Shown: piece after piece, positions 15,001-15,668 of the stretch
Numbering within the stretch: the first letter of the stretch is position 1
Layout of the letters: each line of letters begins with the position of its first letter
Assembly (NCBI GenBank): GCA_016196415.1
Contig: JACPXS010000017.1
Span: forward strand, 1 to 15,668
DNA: 15,668 bases
Reading direction: 5' to 3'
Origin: Candidatus Omnitrophota bacterium
Lineage (GTDB): Bacteria > Omnitrophota > Koll11 > Aquiviventales > Aquiviventaceae
The notes under the pieces: model-generated
What the model was told of the DNA's origin: nothing
Databases searched by the model: none
Seen by the model: the letters and a program-made list of their open reading frames with translations, nothing else
Translations under genes and position numbers: made by a program

Positions 15001-15668
15001 GGCGAGAGCCAGTCCAGAGCCTCCCGGCTGATCCCGGCCACCTCGATGAGGAGCCGCCCGCCCGCTGCCGGGAGTTCCCGGAATACCGTCCCCGCGCTGA
15101 GGTCAACCGTCCCAGGGTCCAAGTCCGTAGCCTGCTGGAGGATCGACGCCGCCGCGAAGGGCTCGACCGCCACCCACGATGGTGAGCGGTCGCCGCCAGC
15201 CTCAACACGCGGGGCGTCTTCCAGGTCGCGGACGCCAGCCTGCACCTGTCGGATGCCCCGGACCATCCGCTGCATGGCGTGTGTCTTCAGCTCATCCCTG
15301 CTCCGACCTTCCAGGGCTTTCAGGCGCGCGGCCCGCGACGGCGATCCTTCGACAGGCTCCGCCACGGCCGCCTTGACATCAGAGGACCGCAGCCGCCCAG
15401 CGCGCCAGTCCGCCTCGATCTGCTCCACGTCTGCGCGCAGCGTCTGCACGTCCTGAAGCGTTCCGCTCGATGCCAGGTGGGCATGCCAGGCATGGGTGGC
15501 AGACGATGCGCCGAACGGCTGTTCAAGTTGCCTGAGCTGCCGTTCCAGTTTCAGCAGTGGATGTTTGTCGAGCCGTTTCAACAACGCCGCCGCGGCAGAG
15601 GCCGGGGCGCCTTCCGTCCACACGTCCCGCTCGGAAGGATCCAGGAAGCGGCCTTGGACATCGCGGAT
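1..15668 (-). CDS. Giant multidomain membrane/surface protein, internal fragment (at least 5222 codons, open at both edges)
   Basis: One minus-strand frame, with codons starting at positions congruent to 15668 modulo 3, has no stop across the whole window. Neither the start nor the stop is inside, so both ends are partial. Numbering residues from the right edge, the order is: soluble helical part (1-256), polytopic membrane region (257-1000), Gly/Pro linker and first LPPG motif (about 1207), helical repeats (1230-1570), antisense of TA module 1 (1597-1804), GH-A barrel (1930-2325), unassigned domain, antisense of TA module 2 (2673-2902), HEAT-like repeats (2975-3395), Ig-like domain, ChaN-like domain (3625-3840), HEIAH peptidase-like domain (3860-4100), CBM-like domain (4145-4320), helical repeats, and a beta-rich segment (4870-5100). 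Linkers are rich in Pro, Ala, Gln and Glu. Such giant proteins are known from Omnitrophota. A surface role in attacking or binding other cells is an inference from the domain mix. Splitting into several genes would need stops, and none is seen. Confidence 0.9.
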   Translation of the reverse strand, partial: MRDVQGRFLDPSERDVWTEGAPASAAAALLKRLDKHPLLKLERQLRQLEQPFGASSATHAWHAHLASSGTLQDVQTLRADVEQIEADWRAGRLRSSDVKAAVAEPVEGSPSRAARLKALEGRSRDELKTHAMQRMVRGIRQVQAGVRDLEDAPRVEAGGDRSPSWVAVEPFAAASILQQATDLDPGTVDLSAGTVFRELPAAGGRLLIEVAGISREALDWLSPMLQHGGASWRLDGVEPVESSPGLWRIAYTKNPTRMRRAHLALLLPLIAVSWLALAGTAAGQGEAAEHLTGSGALIGWAIVAAVFMAGWALMSAWNAVIRWREARRAAHRGRGSPKKISLSSPWQRLLDRALRAIQRPRIILLPLLLAGIAYQMARGQVGTHAGIGLSLGALTAWLPMLSVAASPMTIPLLGAIVIGALGFVALRRYAEPSSSFGTLERPIVAPQPSVQTPEPTQTVRPQTKPTPTAQPGQEAESIRGPPVALPAWTDVQAKLRTAWSWLVARIRPALPLLAPLLQLGTIFILANASLLFLSTNSHVVFAAFTQHQAVDLTSHLTGLSVVQGLLLQAFQSHYAFAAYGVVSAATGLAIYRVVRARQAGKFGLLPMLAVAGLIVGSVVGSVAASATSIVSLAVVGLYLIPILMYVWSVVLGLKMAKAITIRSDRWVEQAAYFQPKAGQPPTHEIQYREARLFGFVIREAIGSTPLREGLEPLERKALEKAVAEGKELVWKTGESAFESEHARFEHEHPILNRMIRWSPVVLGLGGAMLAAGLSWGLAAAVSAGLAVGIGLMVLKAIGALDEVHEMMINLPARYPHATSWQRAALIIPSFFYGLYRIMHGFAVGQYTTRLEEAKTLPQRLMAPFAALRDIAQSRGRLAVASTFAQVLVVLPILGILTLFGFQGQALLDAFSFFTTSLVQGYFSHHEVVSLFSLLHWITPFMTAALLMGGTVIQLVKQRRMPDRRWLREHVVTTALGMAMVGIEIAFLTGAAYLPFLEHTMAGQFILKIEVNVMAIGQQILQAVFAPFGIDPSNALFQALLPNSLAGLTAAHITEYARWKDAEQHPERYQKVEREQARHGLLETKDLLGEGERLDAFLKARGLPVPPRVAQPGVTAAAGAGGPPPGGSGPDEPTPDQLAAMDLIAGAGLPAGGPAVGAAGDDEQRSVGGGGMPLSAPLANLSRALVNPLAAGRGTANYLDTPAPGAALPPGAVEMLEREEEAAQQFETIQEPVRQLRKLPVPPVDERLLTLLRERSGDLQREDWEVLALARPLQVLSHIPTFVREPWAAQLIRTAVEHDPRAAYTALKYFDDYDEQPWAAEIFFGAVDRTPASALEFFRTHPERLSAYQARLPGLWEHLRAAVGAAMAQDAEEVILFLTTVRDFPNADSLLEGVLDALVEHDPKGFIRSFDFIEDRPTAPVRLDLASERLIRQGPEGINTLGHLLGWDGVRLFRDVRIVFALASAPPSPEIAGAFEQYIRNWWKWAEEKLDVEKVLLWRDQTEFNTDGPLARNLDARRAYDAQYSQVAVEVIKALGAMRQPYAVEALERLRQALPERYRQSLGPALDYALARARGVAAAQPKPDEVLPPGAEKVGGELGRTAETGFVAVDDEQRAGELVGRGGLERGGQMPVGGLVVIGTVDLHDDDAAVGAQGVVQQVAEPPILGDQDRLVSLGQRQNLAVRGADMTQIIHGDQLVAQGAEELAGTPGEGLVRQEPHLPLRGQLFRKVDVLVADGLGPESKTGPDFFERDGRVVLLATDRSGRDAGRQQFQNDLNRYSVSFDAGPAAANLGIDRNALQERSLIHGTSSSSTSLSGAISPVKLPPGGGGRTTLPPTLEALRERLVHQLSGRADNSYSRLGAAASAPTRRTEEAQLPADDQGALERALTNPAPTIRAEAAQSPAQTTTRPTFPVTAPRPGIVVSALPSVVEEEAVEHNSGHHFAFGTERDNAFIGLDFGRNPYNPDPTGSVSFATDAGQARLRQALTQAVEAGESRMSFDFGFDFRSILTVGPDDRLQLDDEALASIEVFLHEVEAAHALAQARGNRRFSADVILTDYRIADGVAEENGLPIGEHPEYISDADKRAELMFALRPVFELVGRHPLVTLNLMNEPDFVAMSAAEVRARMDSGMWTGVELSPALKGQLTQLGFRGVEDPVRALESLEGRTELQVRRDGLTGVVTLSPTTLTRDQVDTFLLDLWAATRTVTPEARITIGWADDRSALLNTPRLEQQGQAVVTNVVSFHVYQVRENPHHPLTTTRADFEGAGLGDRRIRITEWGLGGVSEFEGIRDAMVDALRNTHDAGFNGVEFWWDNDHAFDREAYRQALALFTGGTASAAVSATPAPSAAGYTAEFLPPGIVKLGGEIADLNVEEEIARRLAMSEREEETAQPATIRTELTRLASAVQDAMEGKAYDEERLVAQVRQLKRWQDEGRISRQELDRSIGRLLLRDFDEDDAKPFAKTERVELTDARRWRLLQSSILELYAGGGASPDLTTEHAHVQSRGRQIKDTWTTEDVERFLSEERVALVYHLDEGNAYRRRATFLSDLGTTDLDYEGNRVRHPPFPYGYQNLERPITIHFRLKNPNIRPKAFEEVGLENIIIDIEATVFDQAAFSRVRQLRDRIRRILAGTEEGPLPPEPAQLRPGEALPPGVEIAGEGAKRLAQAAQAGGGAASGTPEGQAGDAAEIGVVGGEVDQAVGAHRGDDEGVIRQQAAVGADALARQEQLRRDRQNLHPQTSQALDRLGAGAQPPDLIGMALQVGQDLSGGQGEPLAGFQEHQPVPDLSDHDSGGDRPDVTDLRAVQRVRADLPAVEEVVEKTVGVQEERTAGREVGETHLGVQDAELVGLSDQSRQPRRDAEQPLGALGGAGGPIEEQAHLRVLAQGQGLSELQDPVFVDRADRFHGSTIALVGESVKEEPHSTPGGGEFFEKAGLLVPDKLVGEGHAGLGSDTQQEWWTAERIVTSLASPDETTATTAASLIGKEEWDQWSPAQRRTVLAVLLNDPRLSKVRWMAFRDLWGNRSAQPELERVVTPPILAAALAHEGPYARGVDDEASRAWDFMRSRFDQLPLRLREVVTRDPALLKAALASSNPNVLSAGLEFWATWWVELPPPLELDVMTPELLEAALTRSTGDRWIDVVSGTWQFLKVNFLWLPQTWREVVTPARLASALTSERHTIFSEAWGFMDRWFDQLPDSDPLRQGVTPGLLTAAITGPALHPDDPNTWDGEAWAVWRFVKNHLGSLPDSHKAAGLTAALRFRTRSYVPDGGVEWDAVEFFLGQRPMLSVPVQQAVYAALLSPSTSPDRGPREGIVAPLWRSLWAEWPRLAVPVREVVTEPRLTAALTGSSESIALEAWGLVRGRWAQLSEPLQQAGRAAALASPHAAVAQQARAFFREEPLVEEAGEVADGRRLLRLAREEGDEEPISGPYEGYSEGLEIAAQRASEQAAQQERAEQTAPREAQQRPSAAADQVIPETPEGAQEALASLSVAQRAENPGRLEVAVQLPAGFPLVERLVVHLSGQTQRGPLEVDLPMAGSLTVLPNEVDALGRPRLLPPGQYTLDVIAHLADGTTRSVGRQEVTVPSYAGQPTDAVPPTPVQAQPVKVEPTLEAAKPAEPPQPQEAQVDAIRTYVASHADPDPTRVLASKFNEGTHVMLLGDVHSERAPKRQAQAVVESGAVTHLALELHEPLLRPALEVWRRTGDPSVLREVLYEYYGRSFIGPHGDSEGELDLILAAARWGVELVFIDPRNVADPSQLPASETREQLMAERVARIVRERPDAKVLVFAGGDHARYGTRRDIGESASIPTMGERLRSQGLRTFAVWQASVDREGEPVRSASAVEEAVRGTALASRPFLLRDLAASPVAEVGLPSLPSGMVARFGAAVDAYLHLPHVEAGLERARPDIAMGRLPERAAIFLSSLRDQFDARIIVVDDVASWNALLAEKRNGKSVAGFVDEQTGAIYVYGPDLTALLALHEIAHAAVVRHVGRQPVETLYTRLNIFYDQAYYRELKSVASTARNGRPLLDALTLFETSYNRAAHRDPYLAGEFVADIYEAWASRQLGLDPSPPWYQGIREAVRALDEIPEARAVLERFFQRIGLPLPGQPMPPRSLRPATQQAPEAPAAPTPQPEPAAEQPAAPSVPHPWTVRQEDKQRPSAVAGFSATDQGLSVELALTEAQRTGGVILDLKETPLANATEWWWSEPVRKLSWKMALPALGVPLPSLGPQGRQVLVVVETPKELEGLSARERVRVTLFTRDARGRERDHKTFDVKAGAQTLAYHVKLLPGRPAALGIKWEAPRAIRESKTGLRGTVRVLEARVDDVKLWPGEAAVQPAQPSQPPAPTQAPAAEPTPPPPAVQAAAAEKREPVPISTIRQTPETKAIMDRAAAFANWLQQAEARFNQADTSEKAIVAYRDLWKDPNEAQREALQRLLAERLQALTQQPAPAAPPVPPTPTAQPWEQQVHQRFEQVGSINDVQNLYRQVWNELDREKLDRNERTRRQALLKDAQAQRLEELVRPAPATPMPPAVAPATPPTETPPVAPPVEPAPKPAPEPAAAPTEKPAEKPAPPKPEPRKTEPTTPAFTLTTEILKAGQAEFDQPFNEETKQGLGKQYLSTARGAKYRAKPDAYRTQGREVRSVLGRVSAVLGGPEGVKKAVDALQGQTNPATGRAYDVRRFARVDWQRVMQSDQYGPEQEAALVAFQRQSRMEFGRASQKETTPPIAFGSRPATRGPKIDFGVRPLPAPPSAPADFMPPEAPRGNRGWPSNLFGKPPSTEPFVPGERVPLEGPPPQSVSPPSPVVSAPVTAGQGQEEAFDEIQPPAREMSHQEDVRAGLARTRAALGLEVPVDPGAPIPGVAVALEPAPAVEQEAPEPAPATRAWQGFSFTGTSFNDFTFTDLQSGQFYFGQQTFSIARGPLQFSITAESSTVGAGQPFETGSTVLKVQGRAPLPGGLEIGAYRTLASGGQTSLELGRPFTIGAFSADPRWSLSRSPAGTAAMSTTQMTLPLSDRVTLSARPGLIVTGGQAHHYSSARLSFGRMSVFGEVNPPLGLPATQETPNTSDRFGAGVTVGSARIDGYRAVGGPHKGGKGVGFAVTFTKEASTPHTSASIPQTPSTTPPPAPPQPAEGVILPQPQSPATEPSPADHPAPPVAPATMPADERILADRWDAVLDHISKGQYQVAAVLLKSQETRDLFARTPYGRRESLQRLWMQLDADRAERQLA
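375..1060 (-). other. Giant protein: beta-strand-rich, barrel-like segment
   Basis: About 225 residues of short alternating strands with Gly/Ser turns, such as FSFTGTSFNDFTFTDLQSGQ, LEIGAYRTLASGGQTSLELG and VTLSARPGLIVTGGQAHHYS, closing in GVGFAVTFTK. The alternation and the closing aromatic strand recall outer-membrane beta barrels, but a soluble beta domain is possible. Pro-rich linker follows at 370-190. Confidence 0.45.
1060..2125 (-). other. Giant protein: Pro-rich linkers around a small charged domain
   Basis: Positions 2125-1945 encode a Pro/Ala/Glu/Lys linker (EKPAEKPAPPKPEPRKTEP). Positions 1930-1550 encode a basic helical segment (TKQGLGKQYLSTARGAKYRA). Positions 1540-1060 are again Pro-rich and Ala-rich. 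No family is recognised. The high-GC, low-complexity linkers explain the long plus-strand shadow frames here. Confidence 0.5.
2130..2570 (-). other. Giant protein: two related helical repeats
   Basis: Two units of about 55 residues share W-L/E-QQ, R-F-N/E-Q, A/V-x-x-L/A-Y-R-x-L/V-W, and a basic Leu-rich second helix: NWLQQAEARFNQADTSEKA (about 2500) and PWEQQVHQRFEQVGSINDV (about 2300). A weaker third copy lies at 1-195 (RWDAVLDHISKGQYQVAAV). Pro/Ala linkers separate them. Confidence 0.5.
2715..3240 (-). other. Giant protein: jelly-roll, carbohydrate-binding-module-like domain
   Basis: A beta-rich domain with surface aromatics (NATEWWWSEPVRKLSW), a middle strand set (RQVLVVVETP, then RVRVTLFTRDARGRERDHKT) and a closing pattern LGIKWEAPRAI, then GTVRVLEARVDDVKLWPGE. 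The closing V-x-V-D-D-V-x-L strand is common in CBM jelly rolls. It would fit the GH-A domain as a sugar-binding partner. The fold call is by pattern only. Confidence 0.45.
3370..4100 (-). other. Giant protein: zinc metallopeptidase-like domain with HEIAH
   Basis: ALLALHEIAHAAVVRHVG holds the zinc motif HExxH (3738-3752), preceded by a strand SVAGFVDEQTGAIYVYGP, as in many gluzincins. About 70 residues later GEFVADIYEAWASRQL (about 3500-3542) offers a Glu as third zinc ligand. The order strand, HExxH helix and Glu helix is that of a peptidase core. No named family is recognised. The domain follows the ChaN-like domain directly. Confidence 0.6.
4150..4800 (-). other. Giant protein: ChaN/Tiki-like domain
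   Basis: The stretch THVMLLGDVHSERAPKRQAQ carries the GD/E-x-H motif (GDVHSE at 4689-4706) that opens the ChaN/Tiki/EreA-like fold. It is followed by THLALELHEPLLRPALEVW (a Glu-x-His-like second motif), a strand GVELVFIDPRN and a last strand VLVFAGGDHARYG (4295-4317) carrying the conserved His. Family members are haem-binding lipoproteins (ChaN) or metalloproteases (Tiki). The conserved residues are present, but the eye cannot tell haem binding from hydrolysis. Confidence 0.6.
4920..5210 (-). other. Giant protein: Ig-like beta-sandwich domain
   Basis: Alternating hydrophobic strands (RLEVAVQLPAGFPLVERLVV) lead to LLPPGQYTLDVIAHLADGTT, the typical last strands of bacterial Ig-like surface domains (P-G-x-Y-x-L-x-V). 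It is probably a spacer before the ChaN-like domain. Confidence 0.5.
5480..6750 (-). other. Giant protein: about ten HEAT-like repeats of ~40 residues
   Basis: Units share the pattern REVVTP-x-LL-x-AALT-S, a variable loop, then AW-x-F-x-x-x-W-x-x-LP. Examples are WREVVTPARLASALTSERH, VREVVTEPRLTAALTGSSES and LRQGVTPGLLTAAITGPALH. Aromatic residues recur at fixed places. The divergence between copies indicates old duplications under selection, which argues that the giant frame is truly translated on this side of island 2. Confidence 0.6.
6831..6914 (+). pseudogene. C-terminal remnant of a second DUF433 antitoxin
   Basis: The plus-strand frame here reads QACVAFANQLVRNEETRFFE followed by ELAATRR and a TGA stop. 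This matches the C-terminus of the intact antitoxin at 10257-10517 (ACLAFGAQSVRNEDIHFAEE, then LASKR), with VRNE, the F-EELA pattern and the terminal basic residues all aligned. The stop is followed at once by ATG CGG CTC, exactly as in the intact pair. The N-terminal DUF433 core is missing: further left, the minus strand again encodes the HEAT-like repeats of the giant protein. The junction is unclear and lies between about 6795 and 6831. It also lies in the codon-aligned phase opposite the giant frame. I read it as the relic of an older TA module. Confidence 0.72.
6915..6944 (+). pseudogene. N-terminal remnant of a second DUF5615 toxin
   Basis: Directly after the remnant antitoxin stop, an ATG opens MRLLLDGLPN, which resembles the start of DUF5615 toxins (MRLL-D-E/S-LP) and of the intact copy at 10518 (MRLLADESLA). 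After about ten codons the similarity ends, the frame stops at TGA (6957-6959), and the DUF104/PIN module begins. One residue seems lost between Asp6 and Leu-Pro. The match is short, so the call rests mainly on its position right behind a recognisable DUF433 tail. The -35 element of the next module lies inside this relic. Confidence 0.55.
6928..6956 (+). promoter_or_regulatory. Sigma70-type promoter of TA module 2, leaderless arrangement
   Basis: TTGACG at 6928-6933 and TATAGT at 6951-6956 are separated by exactly 17 bases, each one base off consensus. A start about 7 bases after the -10 falls on or next to the antitoxin ATG at 6963, leaving no room for a Shine-Dalgarno sequence. The -35 lies within the relic toxin start, so a promoter may have been completed when the new module arrived. 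Confidence 0.62.
6963..7163 (+). CDS. DUF104 (AF2212-like) antitoxin of a VapBC-type module
   Basis: This 66-residue protein starts MKTISAIYEHGVLKLRQPLP, which closely fits the DUF104 / AF2212-PG0164 antitoxin family: a short N-terminal beta hairpin in the pattern (I/V)-x-A-x-(Y/F)-E-x-G-(V/K)-(L/F)-(K/R)-(P/L), then L-x-E-x-x-x-V-x-(L/V). The C-terminal half is a probable flexible toxin-binding arm. These antitoxins sit directly before PIN-domain toxins, as here: its TAA is followed at once by the GTG of the PIN gene. The ATG was chosen because it opens the family domain exactly. There is no Shine-Dalgarno sequence, but a promoter at 6928-6956 would start transcription at about this ATG, so translation is probably leaderless. 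The gene lacks UUA, CUA and UCA codons, and the giant frame runs through its complement. Confidence 0.87.
   Translation: MKTISAIYEHGVLKLRQPLPLREHAKVRLLFDWPTSTAKRTQGLLRVPPRLARLVAESDEFSVLNA
7164..7652 (+). CDS. vapC: VapC-type PIN-domain toxin (putative ribonuclease)
   Basis: This 162-residue PIN protein starts at a GTG directly after the antitoxin stop; that start lies about 14 residues before the first catalytic strand. The four acidic positions expected of the PIN metal site are visible: Asp in TLFLDANCLLYHF (about residue 15), Glu in VVVGEIRHRLM (about residue 53), Asp in LLTNDALIVATM (about residue 130) and Asp in HLATNDTDFRRVPGL (about residue 148). The length is slightly above the common 130-150, with a normal C-terminus. 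VapC toxins are RNases cutting tRNA or rRNA and are held in check by the partner upstream. There is no sign of decay. The gene has about 36 Leu and Ser codons and none is UUA, CUA or UCA, so the antisense giant frame is unbroken. Its TGA stop is read as TCA (Ser) by the giant gene. Confidence 0.9.
   Translation: MRLANFPSGSTLFLDANCLLYHFLNSRQVCTDTLYRSEIGDIRTVTSAVVVGEIRHRLMLLEAGQRFTLPPRQVLAYLKRHPDQIRRLRACTEAVESLARLRVEILPVSAELLLASQRVSADCGLLTNDALIVATMRAHRLVHLATNDTDFRRVPGLTLWRP
7712..7755. repeat. LPPG-coding repeat, copy bordering TA module 2
   Basis: Second copy of the repeat at 10895-10938. Its core, GCCCGGCGGCAG in plus-strand reading, is at 7719-7730. It starts 59 bases after the VapC stop. 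Both TA modules therefore end next to the same giant-gene motif and on the same side of it. Confidence 0.6.
7760..8600 (-). other. Giant protein: unassigned alpha/beta domain
   Basis: About 280 residues. A helical acidic/basic first part (ARRLAMSEREEETAQ, then RQLKRWQDEGRISRQELDRS) is followed by a strand-rich part (ERPITIHFRLKNPNIRPKAF, then NIIIDIEATVF). It ends in PPEPAQLRPGEALPPGVE beside TA module 2. I do not recognise the family. Confidence 0.35.
8601..8612 (-). repeat. LPPG linker motif after the GH-like domain
   Basis: Encodes the LPPG of FLPPGIVKLGGEIA, just C-terminal to the GH-A barrel. It shares the following acidic REEE-AQ stretch with the copy at 12039. No TA gene lies here, so it serves as an uninterrupted comparison for the two island borders. 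Confidence 0.5.
8690..9880 (-). other. Giant protein: clan GH-A (cellulase-like) TIM-barrel domain
   Basis: Several clan GH-A landmarks appear in order. A first strand reads DNAFIGLDFGRNPYNPD. LVTLNLMNEPDF carries the Asn-Glu-Pro acid/base motif (Glu codon 9339-9341). VVSFHVYQV matches the His-x-Tyr strand. RIRITEWGLGG carries the nucleophile Glu (codon 8844-8846), 165 residues after the acid/base. GVEFWWDNDHAFD closes the barrel with substrate-facing Trp residues. Clan GH-A retaining enzymes cleave beta-linked polysaccharides. The exact family (GH5-like or other) cannot be told by eye. Both catalytic Glu are kept, so activity is plausible. A CBM-like domain lies further along the same protein. 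Confidence 0.7.
10207..10235 (+). promoter_or_regulatory. Sigma70-type promoter of TA module 1
   Basis: TTGACA at 10207-10212 is a perfect -35 hexamer. After exactly 17 bases, TAGACT at 10230-10235 matches the -10 consensus at four of six positions. The predicted start is near 10242, just before the Shine-Dalgarno sequence of the DUF433 gene. The promoter lies in DNA that the giant gene uses, on the other strand, to encode the Ser-rich stretch before its KLPPGGGG motif. Confidence 0.65.
10243..10248 (+). promoter_or_regulatory. Shine-Dalgarno sequence of the DUF433 antitoxin
   Basis: GAGGAG ends 8 bases before the ATG at 10257, a normal spacing. It supports this start and independent plus-strand translation inside the giant gene. 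Confidence 0.65.
10257..10517 (+). CDS. DUF433 family antitoxin, nested antisense inside the giant gene
   Basis: This 86-residue protein has the full DUF433 pattern: an N-terminal ISINPQICGGRPCIKGHRIPV stretch (positions about 10-30) with the conserved Gly-Gly-(R/K)-Pro-x-Ile-x-Gly-x-Arg-(I/V)-Pro-V core, a middle helix-turn-helix-like part (LELLASGVSPRAI) and a C-terminal helix (LEEVRACLAF). DUF433 proteins are antitoxins paired with DUF5615 (PIN-like, Mut7-C related) toxins; they bind the toxin and usually repress their own promoter. The ATG is preceded by GAGGAG at 10243-10248, an 8-base gap, and by a sigma70-like promoter. The stop TAG at 10515-10517 touches the toxin ATG, so the two are co-transcribed. 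No UUA, CUA or UCA codon occurs in frame, so the giant minus-strand frame reads through its complement. Family assignment is strong; expression is not shown. Confidence 0.9.
   Translation: MDERALLKRISINPQICGGRPCIKGHRIPVEIILELLASGVSPRAICSKQYYPTITLEEVRACLAFGAQSVRNEDIHFAEELASKR
10518..10880 (+). CDS. DUF5615 PIN-like toxin (putative ribonuclease)
   Basis: This 120-residue protein begins MRLLADESLAGRTRQFLRSL, the typical DUF5615 start with an acidic residue at the end of strand 1. It continues with an acidic pair before a Gly-rich turn (TVDDLGHVGAANGEVLALA) and a strand ending IAEDRGFGNL. These are the spaced acidic residues expected of the PIN-like metal site (Asp6, Asp28/29, Asp57 region). Family members act as the toxin of DUF433/DUF5615 pairs and are presumed Mg-dependent RNases. 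The ATG follows the antitoxin stop directly, giving a two-gene operon. The length is normal for the family, so the gene looks intact. Its TAA stop reads as TTA (Leu) in the giant minus-strand gene, which stays open across it. The LPPG repeat of the giant gene begins 14 bases after the stop. Confidence 0.88.
   Translation: MRLLADESLAGRTRQFLRSLGDELITVDDLGHVGAANGEVLALAKAHEAILIAEDRGFGNLLDYPLGTHRGIIVMKIHSADDYEPAHRHLAAALKATPANQLTGALLIVDRNKSRLRRPA
10895..10938. repeat. LPPG-coding repeat, copy bordering TA module 1
   Basis: About 44 bases with about 38 identical to 7712-7755, by hand alignment. On the minus strand it encodes the pattern A-Q-P/x-K/R-P-D/G-E-V/A-LPPG-A/V-E. It starts 14 bases after the DUF5615 stop. 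It is probably a divergent internal repeat of the giant protein rather than a mobile-element end, but it marks one border of the island. Confidence 0.6.
10950..11970 (-). other. Giant protein: helical repeats with PWAA signature
   Basis: Helical units with the shared pattern PWAA-(Q/E)-(L/I)-I/F-x-x-A-V-(E/D) occur in tandem: REPWAAQLIRTAVEHDPRAA, then EQPWAAEIFFGAVDRTPASA. Weaker copies follow (LLEGVLDALVEHDPKGFIRS). This looks like a HEAT/ARM-type solenoid for protein binding. It ends at the LPPG motif next to TA module 1. Confidence 0.55.
12039..12050 (-). repeat. LPPG linker motif, copy without a TA island
   Basis: The giant protein reads ALPPGAVEMLEREEEAAQQF here. A similar motif at 8601-8612 reads FLPPGIVKLGGEIA and is followed by a REEETAQ stretch. 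A third form (KLPPGGGG) is at 10194-10205. The pattern LPPG, then about ten residues, then REEE-AQ looks like a recurring linker between domains. Confidence 0.55.
12680..14900 (-). other. Giant protein: polytopic membrane region, about 14-16 helices in three clusters
   Basis: Hydrophobic stretches long enough to span a membrane fall in three groups. Group one (14900-14380) has five, from LALLLPLIAVSWLALAG to IPLLGAIVIGALGFVAL. A Pro/Thr/Gln linker follows (14376-14200). Group two (14150-13700) includes LLQLGTIFILANASLLFL and VGLYLIPILMYVWSVVLG. A charged loop follows (13700-13410). Group three (13410-12680) includes VLGLGGAMLAAGLSWGLAAA and MAMVGIEIAFLTGAAYLPFL. No transporter or enzyme signature is obvious. 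The region probably anchors the giant protein, leaving the large C-terminal part on one side of the membrane. The helix count is an eye estimate. Confidence 0.7.
14901..15668 (-). other. Giant protein: soluble helical segment before the membrane region
   Basis: About 256 residues rich in Leu, Arg, Glu and Ala, for example LLKRLDKHPLLKLERQLRQL, with heptad-like spacing that suggests coiled coil. It is followed by a mixed alpha/beta part ending WRIAYTKNPTRM just before the first membrane helix. I recognise no family. Confidence 0.5.

Noticed and set aside
1..15668. CRISPR arrays, tRNA, rRNA or insertion sequences
   Set aside because: I saw no regular short repeats with spacers, no tRNA- or rRNA-like sequence, and no transposase or paired terminal inverted repeats around the islands.

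Overview
The window lies inside one giant gene. On the minus strand a single reading frame (codons whose first base is at 15668, 15665, 15662 and so on) stays open from edge to edge: at least 5222 codons with no stop, no start codon I can assign and no visible end. I read it codon by codon by hand and checked the phase at about 15 points. Apart from two short islands, every stretch gives protein-like sequence: membrane helices, helical repeats, Pro/Ala linkers, beta domains and recognisable catalytic motifs. The DNA is GC-rich and the codons favour G/C at the third position. Giant multidomain ORFs of this kind are known from uncultured bacteria, notably Candidatus Omnitrophota (OP3). That is my best guess at the host, but it is an inference, since no marker gene is present.

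Layout of the giant protein, N to C, which runs right to left in the window: soluble helical segment (15668-14901); three clusters of membrane helices split by a Pro-rich linker (14900-12680); Gly/Pro linker and an LPPG motif (12380-12039); helical PWAA-type repeats (11970-10950); antisense island 1 (10880-10257); a clan GH-A, cellulase-like barrel (9880-8690); an unassigned domain (8600-7760); antisense island 2 (7652-6829); about ten ~40-residue HEAT-like repeats (6750-5480); an Ig-like beta domain (5210-4920); a ChaN/Tiki-like domain (4800-4150); a HEIAH metallopeptidase-like domain (4100-3370); a jelly-roll, CBM-like domain (3240-2715); paired helical repeats (2570-2130); Pro-rich linkers; and a beta-strand-rich, barrel-like segment (1060-375). 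The mix suggests a membrane-anchored, cell-surface protein acting on polysaccharide and peptide.

The unusual part is on the plus strand. Two toxin-antitoxin (TA) modules are nested inside this gene, antisense to it. Module 1 (10257-10880) is a DUF433 antitoxin followed by a DUF5615 PIN-like toxin. It has its own sigma70-type promoter and Shine-Dalgarno sequence. Module 2 (6963-7652) is a DUF104 antitoxin followed by a VapC-type PIN toxin. It has a consensus-like promoter placed so that the mRNA would be leaderless. Just upstream of module 2 lie the last ~27 codons of a second DUF433 antitoxin and the first codons of a second DUF5615 toxin, so this site seems to have hosted successive TA modules. 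All these plus-strand genes lie codon-on-codon opposite the giant frame. Because they contain no UUA, CUA or UCA codon in frame, the giant frame reads straight through their complement. Each island abuts a copy of a short LPPG-coding repeat of the giant gene.

The testable idea is that TA cassettes live inside a giant gene without breaking it. They may guard it against deletion, and the giant transcript is itself a perfect antisense RNA to the TA mRNAs. The main caution is that this mirror phase is naturally poor in stops in GC-rich DNA, so openness alone does not prove selection.
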